From an uncultured Bacteroidales bacterium (GTDB taxonomy: Bacteria > Bacteroidota > Bacteroidia > Bacteroidales > Paludibacteraceae), in assembly GCA_902799705.1 (NCBI GenBank), contig CADCBP010000020.1:1-64000 (forward strand): a stretch of DNA of 64,000 nucleotides, written 5' to 3'. The position numbers were made by a program, and so were the translations under genes. The notes under the pieces are model-generated. The model did not search any database, was not told the origin of the DNA, and saw only the letters and a program-made list of their open reading frames with translations. Of this stretch, positions 7,618-15,975 are shown piece after piece (the stretch's first letter is position 1; every line of letters begins with the position of its first letter).

Positions 7618-8383
7618 GGAGATAATCGTTTTTGATATTCGTCATAGCTCCGTAGAGGGAGTCGATGGCTTCGGGGTTGAGTTGTTTGATTTGTTCCAAC
7701 AGGTCTTTCACTTTCTCGCGTGAAGAGACATGCTCGAACGGGCAGAGTTTTGTTTGTTTCTCATATCCGCGCATAGCGGCATAAACAGAGATGTCCGCTT
7801 CGTCAATCATACATAGCGGTCGGATGATATGCAATGGCATTTTCTCCATTTGCAGAATCGGCGGCATGGTCGCGAAGGCGCCTTGGAAGAACAGGTTCAT
7901 CAACAGCGTCTGGGCTATGTCATCGCGGTGGTGTCCGAAGGCAATCTTATTGCATCCCAATTCCTGCGCTGCATTAAACAAAGCCTTGCGGCGATACCAA
8001 GAGCAAAGAAAACAAGGGTTGGCATCATTAGAGACCGAAGGCGTATCATTGTGTGAAGCGCCCTTTCCATCATTGATAGAAGCGTCTCTGATGATAAGCG
8101 GCACGCCGGCTTCGCGGCAGAAGGACTCAAGGTAACTCAGATCGGAGTGGTAGTCCCGTTCTTTGACGCGGACATGCAAGGCGGTAACCCGGAAGCGCGG
8201 TTTGTATATCTTCGCGCGGCGACCTAACAGTTCTGTTAATAACAGCGAGTCTTTTCCGCCACTCAGGCCGATGAGGATATGATCGCCGTCGGCAATCAGT
8301 CCATAGTCTGCGCAAGCCTTATGAAAACGTTTCGTGAGGCGTTCCCGCTGCTTCTCCAATGCTATTTGTTCAGGCGTTTTCAC
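7592..8383 (-). CDS. ttcA: TtcA-like tRNA 2-thiocytidine synthetase
   Basis: 263 residues from GTG 8383. A longer open frame to 8476 exists, but its extra 31 residues lie wholly inside the NUDIX gene and look unlike the family. The PP-loop SGGKDS is at residues 41-46; CFLCSWYRRKA holds the CxxC pair that binds the iron-sulfur cluster, and KLCPFEH supplies the third cysteine; GHHRDD is also conserved. The family adenylates and thiolates C32 of tRNAs. It overlaps the NUDIX stop by 14 nt, indicating translational coupling. The C-terminus runs into a heptamer repeat. A different TtcA/TtuA-class substrate cannot be excluded. Confidence 0.85.
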   Translation of the reverse strand: MKTPEQIALEKQRERLTKRFHKACADYGLIADGDHILIGLSGGKDSLLLTELLGRRAKIYKPRFRVTALHVRVKERDYHSDLSYLESFCREAGVPLIIRDASINDGKGASHNDTPSVSNDANPCFLCSWYRRKALFNAAQELGCNKIAFGHHRDDIAQTLLMNLFFQGAFATMPPILQMEKMPLHIIRPLCMIDEADISVYAAMRGYEKQTKLCPFEHVSSREKVKDLLEQIKQLNPEAIDSLYGAMTNIKNDYLPQPITHNP

Positions 8384-8933
8384 AGAAGTATTTCCACAAA
8401 GGTGCGGCGTGCAAGGCTTGGATAATCTCTCCGTCGCGGAGCATTTGTTGTACTTGTTCTGGCTCCATGACATCAATATGGATGTCTTCGGTGGGTTCCT
8501 GATGCTGCTCGCGTCGTTTCTCCACGCCGGTGGCGAGGAAGGTATAACTCTTGTTATTATGGTTAGTCGGGTTGGGCGAAAGGGTCATGAATAATTGCCA
8601 TTCGCCTCCTTCAAAACCTGTCTCTTCGCTCAGTTCGCGTTGTGCGGCATGAAGGGGTTCTTCTCCCGGATCCACTACTCCTGCCACAAGTTCGTAGTGG
8701 GTTTCGCCCAAGGCGTGGCGGTACTGGTCAACCATCACCATCTTTCCGTCTTTGGTGAGGGCGATGACGTTGATCCAGTCAGGAAACTCAAGTATATACC
8801 AAGTAGGAATCTGTGTGCCATTCGGCAGTTCCACGCACTCCTGCCGTACGGACAGCCAGGGTCCGACTTTCAGAATGTTCTTACTCTTCACCACCTTCCA
8901 CGGGCGGTTGCTTATCTTCGGATAGTCTTTCAT
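8370..8933 (-). CDS. NUDIX hydrolase (ADP-ribose pyrophosphatase type)
   Basis: 187 residues. The Nudix box matches G-x5-E-x7-REUxEExGU exactly: G85, E91, R99-E100, E103-E104, G106. The N-terminal part (WKVVKSKNI, VDQYRHALGETHYELVAG) is typical of NudF-like ADP-ribose pyrophosphatases, which hydrolyse nucleoside-diphosphate sugars. It overlaps GH53 by 4 nt (ATGA) and TtcA by 14 nt, so it is an inner gene of the operon. Confidence 0.9.
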   Translation of the reverse strand: MKDYPKISNRPWKVVKSKNILKVGPWLSVRQECVELPNGTQIPTWYILEFPDWINVIALTKDGKMVMVDQYRHALGETHYELVAGVVDPGEEPLHAAQRELSEETGFEGGEWQLFMTLSPNPTNHNNKSYTFLATGVEKRREQHQEPTEDIHIDVMEPEQVQQMLRDGEIIQALHAAPLWKYFCENA

Positions 8934-10057
8934 TTCTCTAATTCTCTCACTCTCTCACTCTTTAACAAAGTCTTCAATGCCGGTGAGGGGCTTCCGTCCG
9001 GAGTGAACGATCCCATGTCGTAACCTCCCCATCCGAGCGGGATATATTCGGCAGGCCGCCATCCTCCATAGACTTCGGGTTCCCAATAGAAGATGCCCAT
9101 ACATGAGTCGATGCGCTCCATGCGTGTCACGAAATCCGTCATCACTTCGTTCGAGAGTGCAGCCACGGAGTCGTACACGGTTCCCTCACCCCAATTCATC
9201 ATTCCAACTTCGCATATCATCACCGGACAGTGGTAAGTACGGATCAGTTGTCGCACATTCTTCTCTGCGAGTTCGTTCATCTCCTGCCAGGTATGATGGC
9301 ACCACTCGAACATCATAGGGTAGTGGCTCAAGCCGATCATGTCCCATTTGCCGCCGTGTTCTGTCAATGCGTTCCAAAACCAGTCGCGGTACATGTAGGC
9401 ATTGTCCACATGGACGATGACGTTGATATCAGGGAAGGCCTCTTTGGCGGCTTTGTATCCCATGGTAGTGAAACCCGCGTAGCGGTCCCATGCCTCAGAT
9501 AGCTGAGGGCTGTCGGCTGTGGGCTTTTCCACTTTTCCCATCGGCCATAACATCCCGTTCGGGGTCTCGTTACCAATCTGTACCCATTCGGGTTTGATGC
9601 CTTCTTCCTTGAGGGCATAGAGCACGTCCAACGTATGTTCGCGTACCGCCTCAAGCATGGTCTTGTAGTCGTAGTTCTTCCATGCGGCGGGGATGGTCTG
9701 GTGCGAAGGATCCGCGAAGAAATCCGAGTAGTGGATGTCGATCATAATGTGTTGCCCCTGTGCGGCAGCACGCTTGGCGAGGGAGAGCATGTCATCCTTG
9801 TTGCTCCAACCGGTGGCATGATTCACCCATACGCGCAAGCGCACGGCGTTCATACCGTCGGCGCGCAGCATCGCGATGCAGTCTGACGGCTGATCACCGA
9901 CGGTAGAAGACTCATGGAACGTCACTCCGTCGTGCTCCATCTCGCTGAGCCAGCTCAAGTCGCAGCCGCACGCCCATGAGCCGCGCGGACTGTCCGTGCG
10001 GTGATAACAAGCGGTCAACAACAATACCGTAAAGGCGAAAAGAACGATTCGTTTCAT
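8930..10057 (-). CDS. GH53 arabinogalactan endo-beta-1,4-galactanase, lipoprotein
   Basis: 375 residues. The N-terminus is a lipoprotein signal with lipobox LTAC and Cys17. The GH53 TIM barrel follows: GCDLSWLSEM near 31, RLRVWVNH near 73, DIHYSDFFADP near 107, acid/base Glu164 in QIGNETPNG, and nucleophile Glu283 in MICEVG. The enzyme cuts beta-1,4-galactan side chains of type I arabinogalactan (pectin). The probable site is the cell envelope, but no SusC/SusD pair is near, so this is not a classical polysaccharide utilisation locus. It is the first gene of the - strand operon. Confidence 0.93.
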   Translation of the reverse strand: MKRIVLFAFTVLLLTACYHRTDSPRGSWACGCDLSWLSEMEHDGVTFHESSTVGDQPSDCIAMLRADGMNAVRLRVWVNHATGWSNKDDMLSLAKRAAAQGQHIMIDIHYSDFFADPSHQTIPAAWKNYDYKTMLEAVREHTLDVLYALKEEGIKPEWVQIGNETPNGMLWPMGKVEKPTADSPQLSEAWDRYAGFTTMGYKAAKEAFPDINVIVHVDNAYMYRDWFWNALTEHGGKWDMIGLSHYPMMFEWCHHTWQEMNELAEKNVRQLIRTYHCPVMICEVGMMNWGEGTVYDSVAALSNEVMTDFVTRMERIDSCMGIFYWEPEVYGGWRPAEYIPLGWGGYDMGSFTPDGSPSPALKTLLKSERVRELEK

Positions 10058-10143
10058 CTCATATCAATTTAGCGGTGCAAAATTACTACAAATTTTCCAA
10101 ACCTGCAAGAATTTGGGGTTTTTTGTGGATTTTTTGTTTTTTA

Positions 10144-10175
10144 TTTGCATTTTTCGTAAAAACGCAGTAATTTTG
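10144..10175 (+). promoter_or_regulatory. Promoter of the 10202 secreted protein
   Basis: TTTG at 10144-10147 and TAATTTTG at 10168-10175, spacing 20 bp. The predicted start gives a leader of roughly 20 nt. Confidence 0.65.
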
Positions 10176-10201
10176 TGTCACTTTTTTAATCCAATCACGT
10201 C

Positions 10202-12397
10202 ATGAAAACAAGAATCTGTTTAGTAGTATTAGGCTTGTTAGCAGCCTCTTCTGTATGGTCGGCCGGTGGTATCAATTATGATGGCACAACGCTGGAACTC
10301 AACAATGATTTTACACGCACCGAATGTGGTACCATGGCAAAGAAAACCATGGCCGAGACCAGTGGCTTAGCGGCTTCCCGTACCACGTCCGGTTATCTCT
10401 GGGCACACGGCGATGAAAACCTGGACGAGAATAGAAAACTGGTCGCGGTGACGCCGGAGGGGAAACTTACCATGACCCTGAATATCTCCACTTCCGGTTC
10501 CGACAGAGACGACTGGGAGGACATCGCTACCGGCCGATATGAAGGAAAGAACTATATCTTTATCGGTGCAGTTGGCGATAACGACCTGCAGTTCAAGGAT
10601 AAATACGACATCTTCTTCTTTGAAGAGCCGTCGATTGCGGAAGAGACCCGGACTGTTCAGGCGAAGTATATCCGTTTTGGTTATCCGGACGGCAAGGCGC
10701 ACAATACCGAGACGCTCATGTACGATAACATTGAGCAGATGTTCTACATTGCCGATAAAATAGATGGCGGGGTATGCCATCTCTACAAGTTGCCTTTCCG
10801 CACAGATTACGGCACGGCAGTTCAAACGCTGACGGAAGTATGTGCGTTGGGTAACGGCAGTGTGTTTGACCTCTGTACAGGAGGAGATATCACTCCGGAT
10901 GGCAAATGGATGGCTATCAAAAACAAGCAATATATCCTTCTTTGGGAACGTCAGGGTTCGGAGAGTCTGAGTGAGACAGCCAAGCGTCGTCCGCAACAGA
11001 TAGCGGCTTACAAAGAGGAAAAACAAGGCGAGTCGCTTGCTTGGTCCGATGCCACCACATTCTATACCACCTCGGACCAAAAAAAAGATATGCCTATCTA
11101 TAAATATACACGCAAGGCGGATTCATCCGTGGCGAACGTGACGGAGATCACTATTGACGGCCAACCCTTGAGCGGGTTCAAGCCGGATTGGTATTCGTAT
11201 GACGTGGAGTTGGCTTACGGCACTTCGGACGTTCCGGTCGTGGCAGCTCAGGCGAGTGACGAGGGTGTGATCACGGTGACGCAGGCTGTGTCGCTGCCGG
11301 GCACGGCGACGGTCTTGTGCAAGTCCAAAGACGGGACGAACAGTGTGACCTATACGATTGCCTTTACTATCGCTGCCACACCGAGTACAGACGCAACCCT
11401 CAAAGCGCTGATGGTCAATGGCGGGCTGATTAAGGGTTTTGCCCCTAACCAATTGACATACGTGGATACGATCGCTTACATCGACGCACTGCCTGTGTTA
11501 ACAGCGGAAACGAACGACTCCCATGCAACACTGCAGATTCATAATGTCACCGAAGTGACAAAAGCCGGGAATGATGCAACGGTGGTAGTCACAGCGCAGG
11601 ACGGCACAACGAAAAAAACATACACGGTCACCTTCCACCGTGCGGACGCAATAAAGAAAATCAACGAGGTCATCCTAAGCAATAATTACTCGGCCTATAT
11701 CCCTGAGAAGGAGCAGAGTATGATCCGCGGATGGTACCTGGCGGGCGAGGCTGAACCAACTATCAAAAGCTACAAATTGAGCGAAGGCACTTCATGGCAG
11801 CAGGAGGGGAACAGCGTTACCATCACCGGGGCTGATGGTTCCCAAGCGGTTTATACGCTGGATATTCATCCTGTAGAGCCCGTAGCCTTCTCGGATAAAG
11901 AAATCGTATGCGACGGTTCGGAGAGCGTGTGGATAAAGAGTGCCTACGGATGGGACAGCTCCAAGAAATGGCGCTTCTCCAAGACAGACAACGATTACAG
12001 TCGCGAGATAGCCGGTAAAACGCACGTCGAACTCTTCCTGCCCGCTTGCGACACCGTAGTGCTCACATCGATGAATACCGAACGCGATGTGCGCATCGCT
12101 ATCAACGGAGTGCCGTTTGGAGACAAAGTCAAACTCGTCAAGGCCGGTCTCAGCCTGGCCGTGAACCGGTCGGCACAGTTTATGCTCACTGTCTCTTCCG
12201 CGCAAAGCAGCGGGGATGGCGGTATTGCCGCAGTGCGAATGATACGCAAAGCACCGCAAGGTATAGAGGAAACGCAGAGCAATGAGAAGACCCTGACAAC
12301 GAAGATTCTCTATAACGGTCAACTGCTCATCCTCCGCGGAGGACATACTTATAACACTTCCGGACAACTCTTGCAGGTTACTTTTACATCAAATTGA
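10202..12397 (+). CDS. Secreted propeller-like protein with cadherin-like sandwiches and short C-terminal tail
   Basis: 731 residues with a Sec signal peptide (1-20, ending SVWSA). Residues 25-300 carry repeated short strands (SGYLWAHGDEN, DDWEDIATG, YIFIGAVGDN, ITPDGKWMAIKN) suggesting a beta-propeller. Two cadherin-like beta-sandwich repeats follow (about 310-395 and 396-480), each with a GxLIKGF or GQPLSGF start and a TYTV/TYTI end. A further sandwich is followed by a C-terminal tail (YNGQLLILRGG...SGQLL) also found in three other secreted proteins here. I do not know its function; a cell-surface or extracellular protein is likely. Confidence 0.75.
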   Translation: MKTRICLVVLGLLAASSVWSAGGINYDGTTLELNNDFTRTECGTMAKKTMAETSGLAASRTTSGYLWAHGDENLDENRKLVAVTPEGKLTMTLNISTSGSDRDDWEDIATGRYEGKNYIFIGAVGDNDLQFKDKYDIFFFEEPSIAEETRTVQAKYIRFGYPDGKAHNTETLMYDNIEQMFYIADKIDGGVCHLYKLPFRTDYGTAVQTLTEVCALGNGSVFDLCTGGDITPDGKWMAIKNKQYILLWERQGSESLSETAKRRPQQIAAYKEEKQGESLAWSDATTFYTTSDQKKDMPIYKYTRKADSSVANVTEITIDGQPLSGFKPDWYSYDVELAYGTSDVPVVAAQASDEGVITVTQAVSLPGTATVLCKSKDGTNSVTYTIAFTIAATPSTDATLKALMVNGGLIKGFAPNQLTYVDTIAYIDALPVLTAETNDSHATLQIHNVTEVTKAGNDATVVVTAQDGTTKKTYTVTFHRADAIKKINEVILSNNYSAYIPEKEQSMIRGWYLAGEAEPTIKSYKLSEGTSWQQEGNSVTITGADGSQAVYTLDIHPVEPVAFSDKEIVCDGSESVWIKSAYGWDSSKKWRFSKTDNDYSREIAGKTHVELFLPACDTVVLTSMNTERDVRIAINGVPFGDKVKLVKAGLSLAVNRSAQFMLTVSSAQSSGDGGIAAVRMIRKAPQGIEETQSNEKTLTTKILYNGQLLILRGGHTYNTSGQLLQVTFTSN

Positions 12398-12411
12398 CAA
12401 TTTAGTTGGTA

Positions 12412-12706
12412 CTATGCTTCGGGTTGAGGTGAATCATCGAAGAACCCTAATTGGCTGATAGCGGCCAACATCCGATTGACATACGCGCTATCCGGCGCGG
12501 ACCAATGGAAACCCGCACGGAGCAGGACAGCAGAAGTGTAACGGTTGTTACGCTCGATGGTAACTGCTTCCTGTCCGTGGGGCATATCCTGATATTCTTT
12601 TCCGCGGACGAGACAAGTGATGGTTTGGCATCAGAGTCTATCAGTTCGCGCAGGACGTGAAAGCCGAGATAACCGGTAGCACCGGTGAGTGTGTTAATCT
12701 TTTCCT
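12412..12706 (-). pseudogene. Remnant of an NAD-dependent epimerase/reductase
   Basis: On the - strand, AAG ATT AAC ACA and onward reads KINTLTGATGYLGFHVLRELIDSD, a Rossmann glycine motif of the extended SDR/epimerase type. The reading frame then has to shift near 12605 to give a second stretch (EYQDMPHGQEAVTIERNN, LLRAGFHWSAPDSAYVNRML) ending at a stop at 12412. The middle of the protein is missing, so this looks like an internally deleted gene left between two secreted-protein genes. The identity of the second piece is less sure than that of the first. Confidence 0.55.
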
Positions 12707-12729
12707 ACTTATTGGGAATGCAGCTTTCG

Positions 12730-15700
12730 TCACTGCCCTAATACGCTGTATGTTTTGCTGTTGCGCTCGATGAACAACATGCCGTTGCGAATCACTTTCT
12801 GACAATTGACATCTGACTGTTCCACACTCTCTATGCCTTCTGCATTTTGGCAGAGTACAGAGATTGGGATAAAGACGCTCGGCGCTTCCGAAGAGGACAA
12901 CTCGATATACGCCTCATGTACTCCCTCCTGGTCGCTTTGGAAGCCGATGACTAATGCACCTCCCTCAGCAGGTATGCTTTCCGCTGAGAGTTTGAACTTG
13001 TTGTAGTTCGGGCCTTTGACAGCCACGTTGACGGATTCGGTGAGGTGTTGCGTGCTGACGGTGATCTGTCCGACGATCTTCTCTTCGTTCTGTACGGCTG
13101 TCTCTGTTATCTGCGGTACATCCACGCTGATGAGCGGCAGGTCGGTGCGACCCCAGCTGACATTGTCGATATAGTAGGTCACAGCGCCCTCGTTGCCGTT
13201 CGGCCCGACAAAGCGGAACGCCATGAAGAACACGTCTGCTATCGTCTCAGAGTAGGGGGCGAGGTCCAGGAAGAATGTGCGCCACGACTCATTCATGTCG
13301 CTCGTGGAAGGGATGTCGAAACTGGAGGTGAGGTCCTGGCGGAAGATGTTGGACGGGTCCGTGGCGTCGATATAATAGATCTCCAGCTTGCTCTCGTTGT
13401 CTTCACTCGCGAGGTACTGTCCCATGACGCTGAAGGTAAAGACCTTGCCACTGGCGTTCTTGAAGTCCAGCGGCGGTGTGACGAGCCACATCTCCCAATC
13501 ACCGGTGCTCTCTTGCCCGAACTGATACGCGGTCGCTTTCGCGAACTTGCCGTCGCCTTCTACGATTTGCGTCTTGGACGCGTCGAAGCCCCACCACGGG
13601 CGTTGGTCGGCGGCTGCCACGTTCTGCCAGCCGTCCAGAATCAGTGTCTCGTTGTGTGAGATATCATCGAATTGCTCGATCATCAGATTGAGCGGGTTGG
13701 ACAGGTTCCATGCGAAGTTTGTCTGCCAGTCGATAGTCTCCGGTGTCTTGGCGATGCCGGTGCCGTTGAGTGTGATGACCACGCTCTCCGCGTTCTCCGA
13801 GGAGAAGGTCACGGTCGATTGGTACGAGCCTGCCACTTTCGGCGCGAAGGTGATGGTTACCGTCACGTCGGTGTTCCGGCTGAACATCGTGCCGTCGATG
13901 GTGAACGCTTCGCCTTGTATATGGTCCACGTGAGCATAGATGAAATCCGTGCAGTTGGCGCTACTCAGTGTGATGGTTTGTTGCTGTTGTTTGCCTTCCA
14001 GCACCTCGAAGTCGGGCACCTCGCTCGGCGTCACGCTGATCGTGGGCTTGGCGCTCGGGTCGCTGCACCTGCCGCTCAGCGCAATCATGTCCGGCAGGAT
14101 GGCGGTATGCTGTGCGTTGTCGAAGATGAGCGCAGCGCTGTGATTGCCCGTGCTCGTAGGCGCGTAGGTGATAATAAGGTCTATGTCCGTCTGATCGGCT
14201 GGCAACTCCGTCGCCGAGAGACTGAACTGATCAGCGTTCGCACCGCCGATAGCGAAGGTCGTCTTGGAGGTCACGTTGCCTTGTTTCACATGTATCTTCT
14301 CGAAGGTGATGCTGTTACCGATGGTGGTGTTGACAGGCGATACCTGGATAGGTGTTGCCTCAATGAACGGCTCGCTCGGATCGGCATCTTCTTTGGCCAG
14401 CGCCCACGCATCGAAGAGCACTTTTGCGTTCTTCGGGATGCTCACGCGAACACGCAGGTAAGCGGACTTGGCGGGCTTGGAGGTAGTCACCACTTTATGT
14501 TTCCATGCCGTGCCGTTCTCCAACTCACCCGTGAGGACCTCGGCATCGTGCGCTTTGATACTCTCCGCGTCGCCGCCTGCAGCCGCTTCCCAGTAGCTGT
14601 CCATCTTCAGCGATCCGCCTTCCGGCATAGAGATGATCTTATAGTTCAGCGTCAAGGTGAACAGGGTGCCCGAGGCGTAGGTGGCATCGTTCAGCAGCAC
14701 GCCCTGGTCAAGCGTCGCGGCCATGGACGGGTTGATCTGAATGGAGTTGTTGCCGTCCAGTTTGTCGGAGTTATTGGCGTTCGCCGTGTTGAGCGGTAGG
14801 TTCCAGTCCTCAAATGAGCAGCCAAACATCGCGTTGCAACTGTACTCCTCAAAGCTATTGTTCAGCAGCAGGTTGTCTTCTGTATCCACTATCAGCGGGT
14901 CATCTTCCTCCGGTGTATCGCCGCCGGGTGTGTCACCGCCTTCGTCGGAGAACAGTTCCTCCCAACTCGTCGCTACCTGGATCTCGTCGATGTATATCTT
15001 CGGTGTGTTGCTGCCTTGACGCAGGTTCACGGAAGCGATCTTGCTTGCGTCGTTCTTGGCGTTGGCTCCTTGCTCGGCGCCGCTACCGGATTGCGCCGAC
15101 TGCACGCACACGAGCGTAGGAACAGAGGTGTCCTTGGTCGGGTTGACATACAGGCGCGCCGTGTCGTTCTTCTCGCCGTCCACAAACTCATATTCGAGCA
15201 CTATCAGATAATCCGTGTTCGGAGAATAGACCTCCTCCGTCATGCCTACATACGAGGCGGACTCGCTGTATTTGGAGACGCCGAAATGGAATCCTGTCCA
15301 TTGGTCGTCTTCTTTCACGGACTTCGTATAGAGACGTGCGTACATGTTGCTTGCGCCCGCATCGCCCAAGGCGAGGCAGTAATCCGCGGTGGCGCTGCTC
15401 TTGACGGTTTCTACATTCACTATCGCAGCCAGATAGACCTTGCCGCTGGTGTACTCTTTGGTGAATTGGCGCAGGTCATCCGCGCCGGACGTGCCTAAAT
15501 AGGCTTTGTTGCCTTTTCCGAAGGTTGCGTAGCCAGGAAAAGAAAGCGTACCTTCGGCAACTTGGATGTAGTTGCTGGAACCGCTGTAACTCCACCAGTC
15601 GTCGGTGTTGGTGCCCATGTCGGTGTTCGCGCCGATACAGAGTGTACCGACGGAACGATCAAAACTCTCGGTCAGGATAACCTTGGCTTCCATTGTTGCG

Positions 15701-15741
15701 GCAAACAGCGCAGCAAAAACAAATAGGAAAATCTTTTTCAT
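12730..15741 (-). CDS. Large secreted multidomain protein with choice-of-anchor and ASPM/Hydin-type repeats
   Basis: 1003 residues with a Sec signal (1-19). The first third (ESFDRSVG, YLGTSGADDLRQF) looks like a jelly-roll/lectin-like domain. A Pro/Asp/Glu/Gly linker is near 270. The middle contains Ig-like repeats of ASPM-SPD-2-Hydin type (ITYAPTSTGNHSAALIFDN; VTITFAPKVAGSYQSTVTF). Around 690-850 is a choice-of-anchor type domain (MWLVTPPLDFKNASGKVFTF). The end is the shared tail (RNGMLFIERN...YSVLGQ), stopping right at GQ. It is probably exported and surface-held or released; the ligand is unknown. Its promoter is back-to-back with that of the 15976 gene. Confidence 0.75.
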   Translation of the reverse strand: MKKIFLFVFAALFAATMEAKVILTESFDRSVGTLCIGANTDMGTNTDDWWSYSGSSNYIQVAEGTLSFPGYATFGKGNKAYLGTSGADDLRQFTKEYTSGKVYLAAIVNVETVKSSATADYCLALGDAGASNMYARLYTKSVKEDDQWTGFHFGVSKYSESASYVGMTEEVYSPNTDYLIVLEYEFVDGEKNDTARLYVNPTKDTSVPTLVCVQSAQSGSGAEQGANAKNDASKIASVNLRQGSNTPKIYIDEIQVATSWEELFSDEGGDTPGGDTPEEDDPLIVDTEDNLLLNNSFEEYSCNAMFGCSFEDWNLPLNTANANNSDKLDGNNSIQINPSMAATLDQGVLLNDATYASGTLFTLTLNYKIISMPEGGSLKMDSYWEAAAGGDAESIKAHDAEVLTGELENGTAWKHKVVTTSKPAKSAYLRVRVSIPKNAKVLFDAWALAKEDADPSEPFIEATPIQVSPVNTTIGNSITFEKIHVKQGNVTSKTTFAIGGANADQFSLSATELPADQTDIDLIITYAPTSTGNHSAALIFDNAQHTAILPDMIALSGRCSDPSAKPTISVTPSEVPDFEVLEGKQQQQTITLSSANCTDFIYAHVDHIQGEAFTIDGTMFSRNTDVTVTITFAPKVAGSYQSTVTFSSENAESVVITLNGTGIAKTPETIDWQTNFAWNLSNPLNLMIEQFDDISHNETLILDGWQNVAAADQRPWWGFDASKTQIVEGDGKFAKATAYQFGQESTGDWEMWLVTPPLDFKNASGKVFTFSVMGQYLASEDNESKLEIYYIDATDPSNIFRQDLTSSFDIPSTSDMNESWRTFFLDLAPYSETIADVFFMAFRFVGPNGNEGAVTYYIDNVSWGRTDLPLISVDVPQITETAVQNEEKIVGQITVSTQHLTESVNVAVKGPNYNKFKLSAESIPAEGGALVIGFQSDQEGVHEAYIELSSSEAPSVFIPISVLCQNAEGIESVEQSDVNCQKVIRNGMLFIERNSKTYSVLGQ

Positions 15742-15775
15742 ACCTTGTTCAATAAATTAAATTCCAAATCACGCT

Positions 15776-15808
15776 GCAAAAATACTACCTTTTTTTGATA
15801 TATGCAAA
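15776..15808 (-). promoter_or_regulatory. Promoter of the 12730-15741 gene
   Basis: TTTG at 15808-15805 and TATTTTTGC at 15784-15776 on the - strand; leader about 30 nt. Confidence 0.6.
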
Positions 15809-15896
15809 TTTTTCTTTTCTCTTGTTGTTCATTTGCGCTTTTTTGTTGCCTAAAAGTAATAAAATGCATAAAAAATATAGAAAAATGTCAAAAATA

Positions 15897-15928
15897 TTTG
15901 TGTGGTTCAAAAAATATGCTTACCTTTG
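15897..15928 (+). promoter_or_regulatory. Promoter of the 15976 secreted-protein gene
   Basis: TTTG at 15897-15900 and TACCTTTG at 15921-15928. It lies downstream of in-frame ATGs of the longer open frame, which supports the start at 15976 rather than 15802. Confidence 0.7.
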
Positions 15929-15975
15929 TAGCCGTTTTTGTGCATTTTGTCAAACTATTAAAAGATATTAGTCTT

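Noticed and set aside
8930..10057. GH53 gene as part of a polysaccharide utilisation locus
   Set aside because: No SusC/SusD, regulator or other glycoside hydrolase is nearby; the operon partners are housekeeping genes.
13672..14799. 375-codon open frame antisense to the large secreted protein
   Set aside because: Overlaps a gene with a signal peptide and clear domains; antisense frames of this length are common in GC-biased codons.
15802..15975. N-terminal extension of the FN3 secreted protein
   Set aside because: It precedes the promoter, and the signal peptide begins at 15976.
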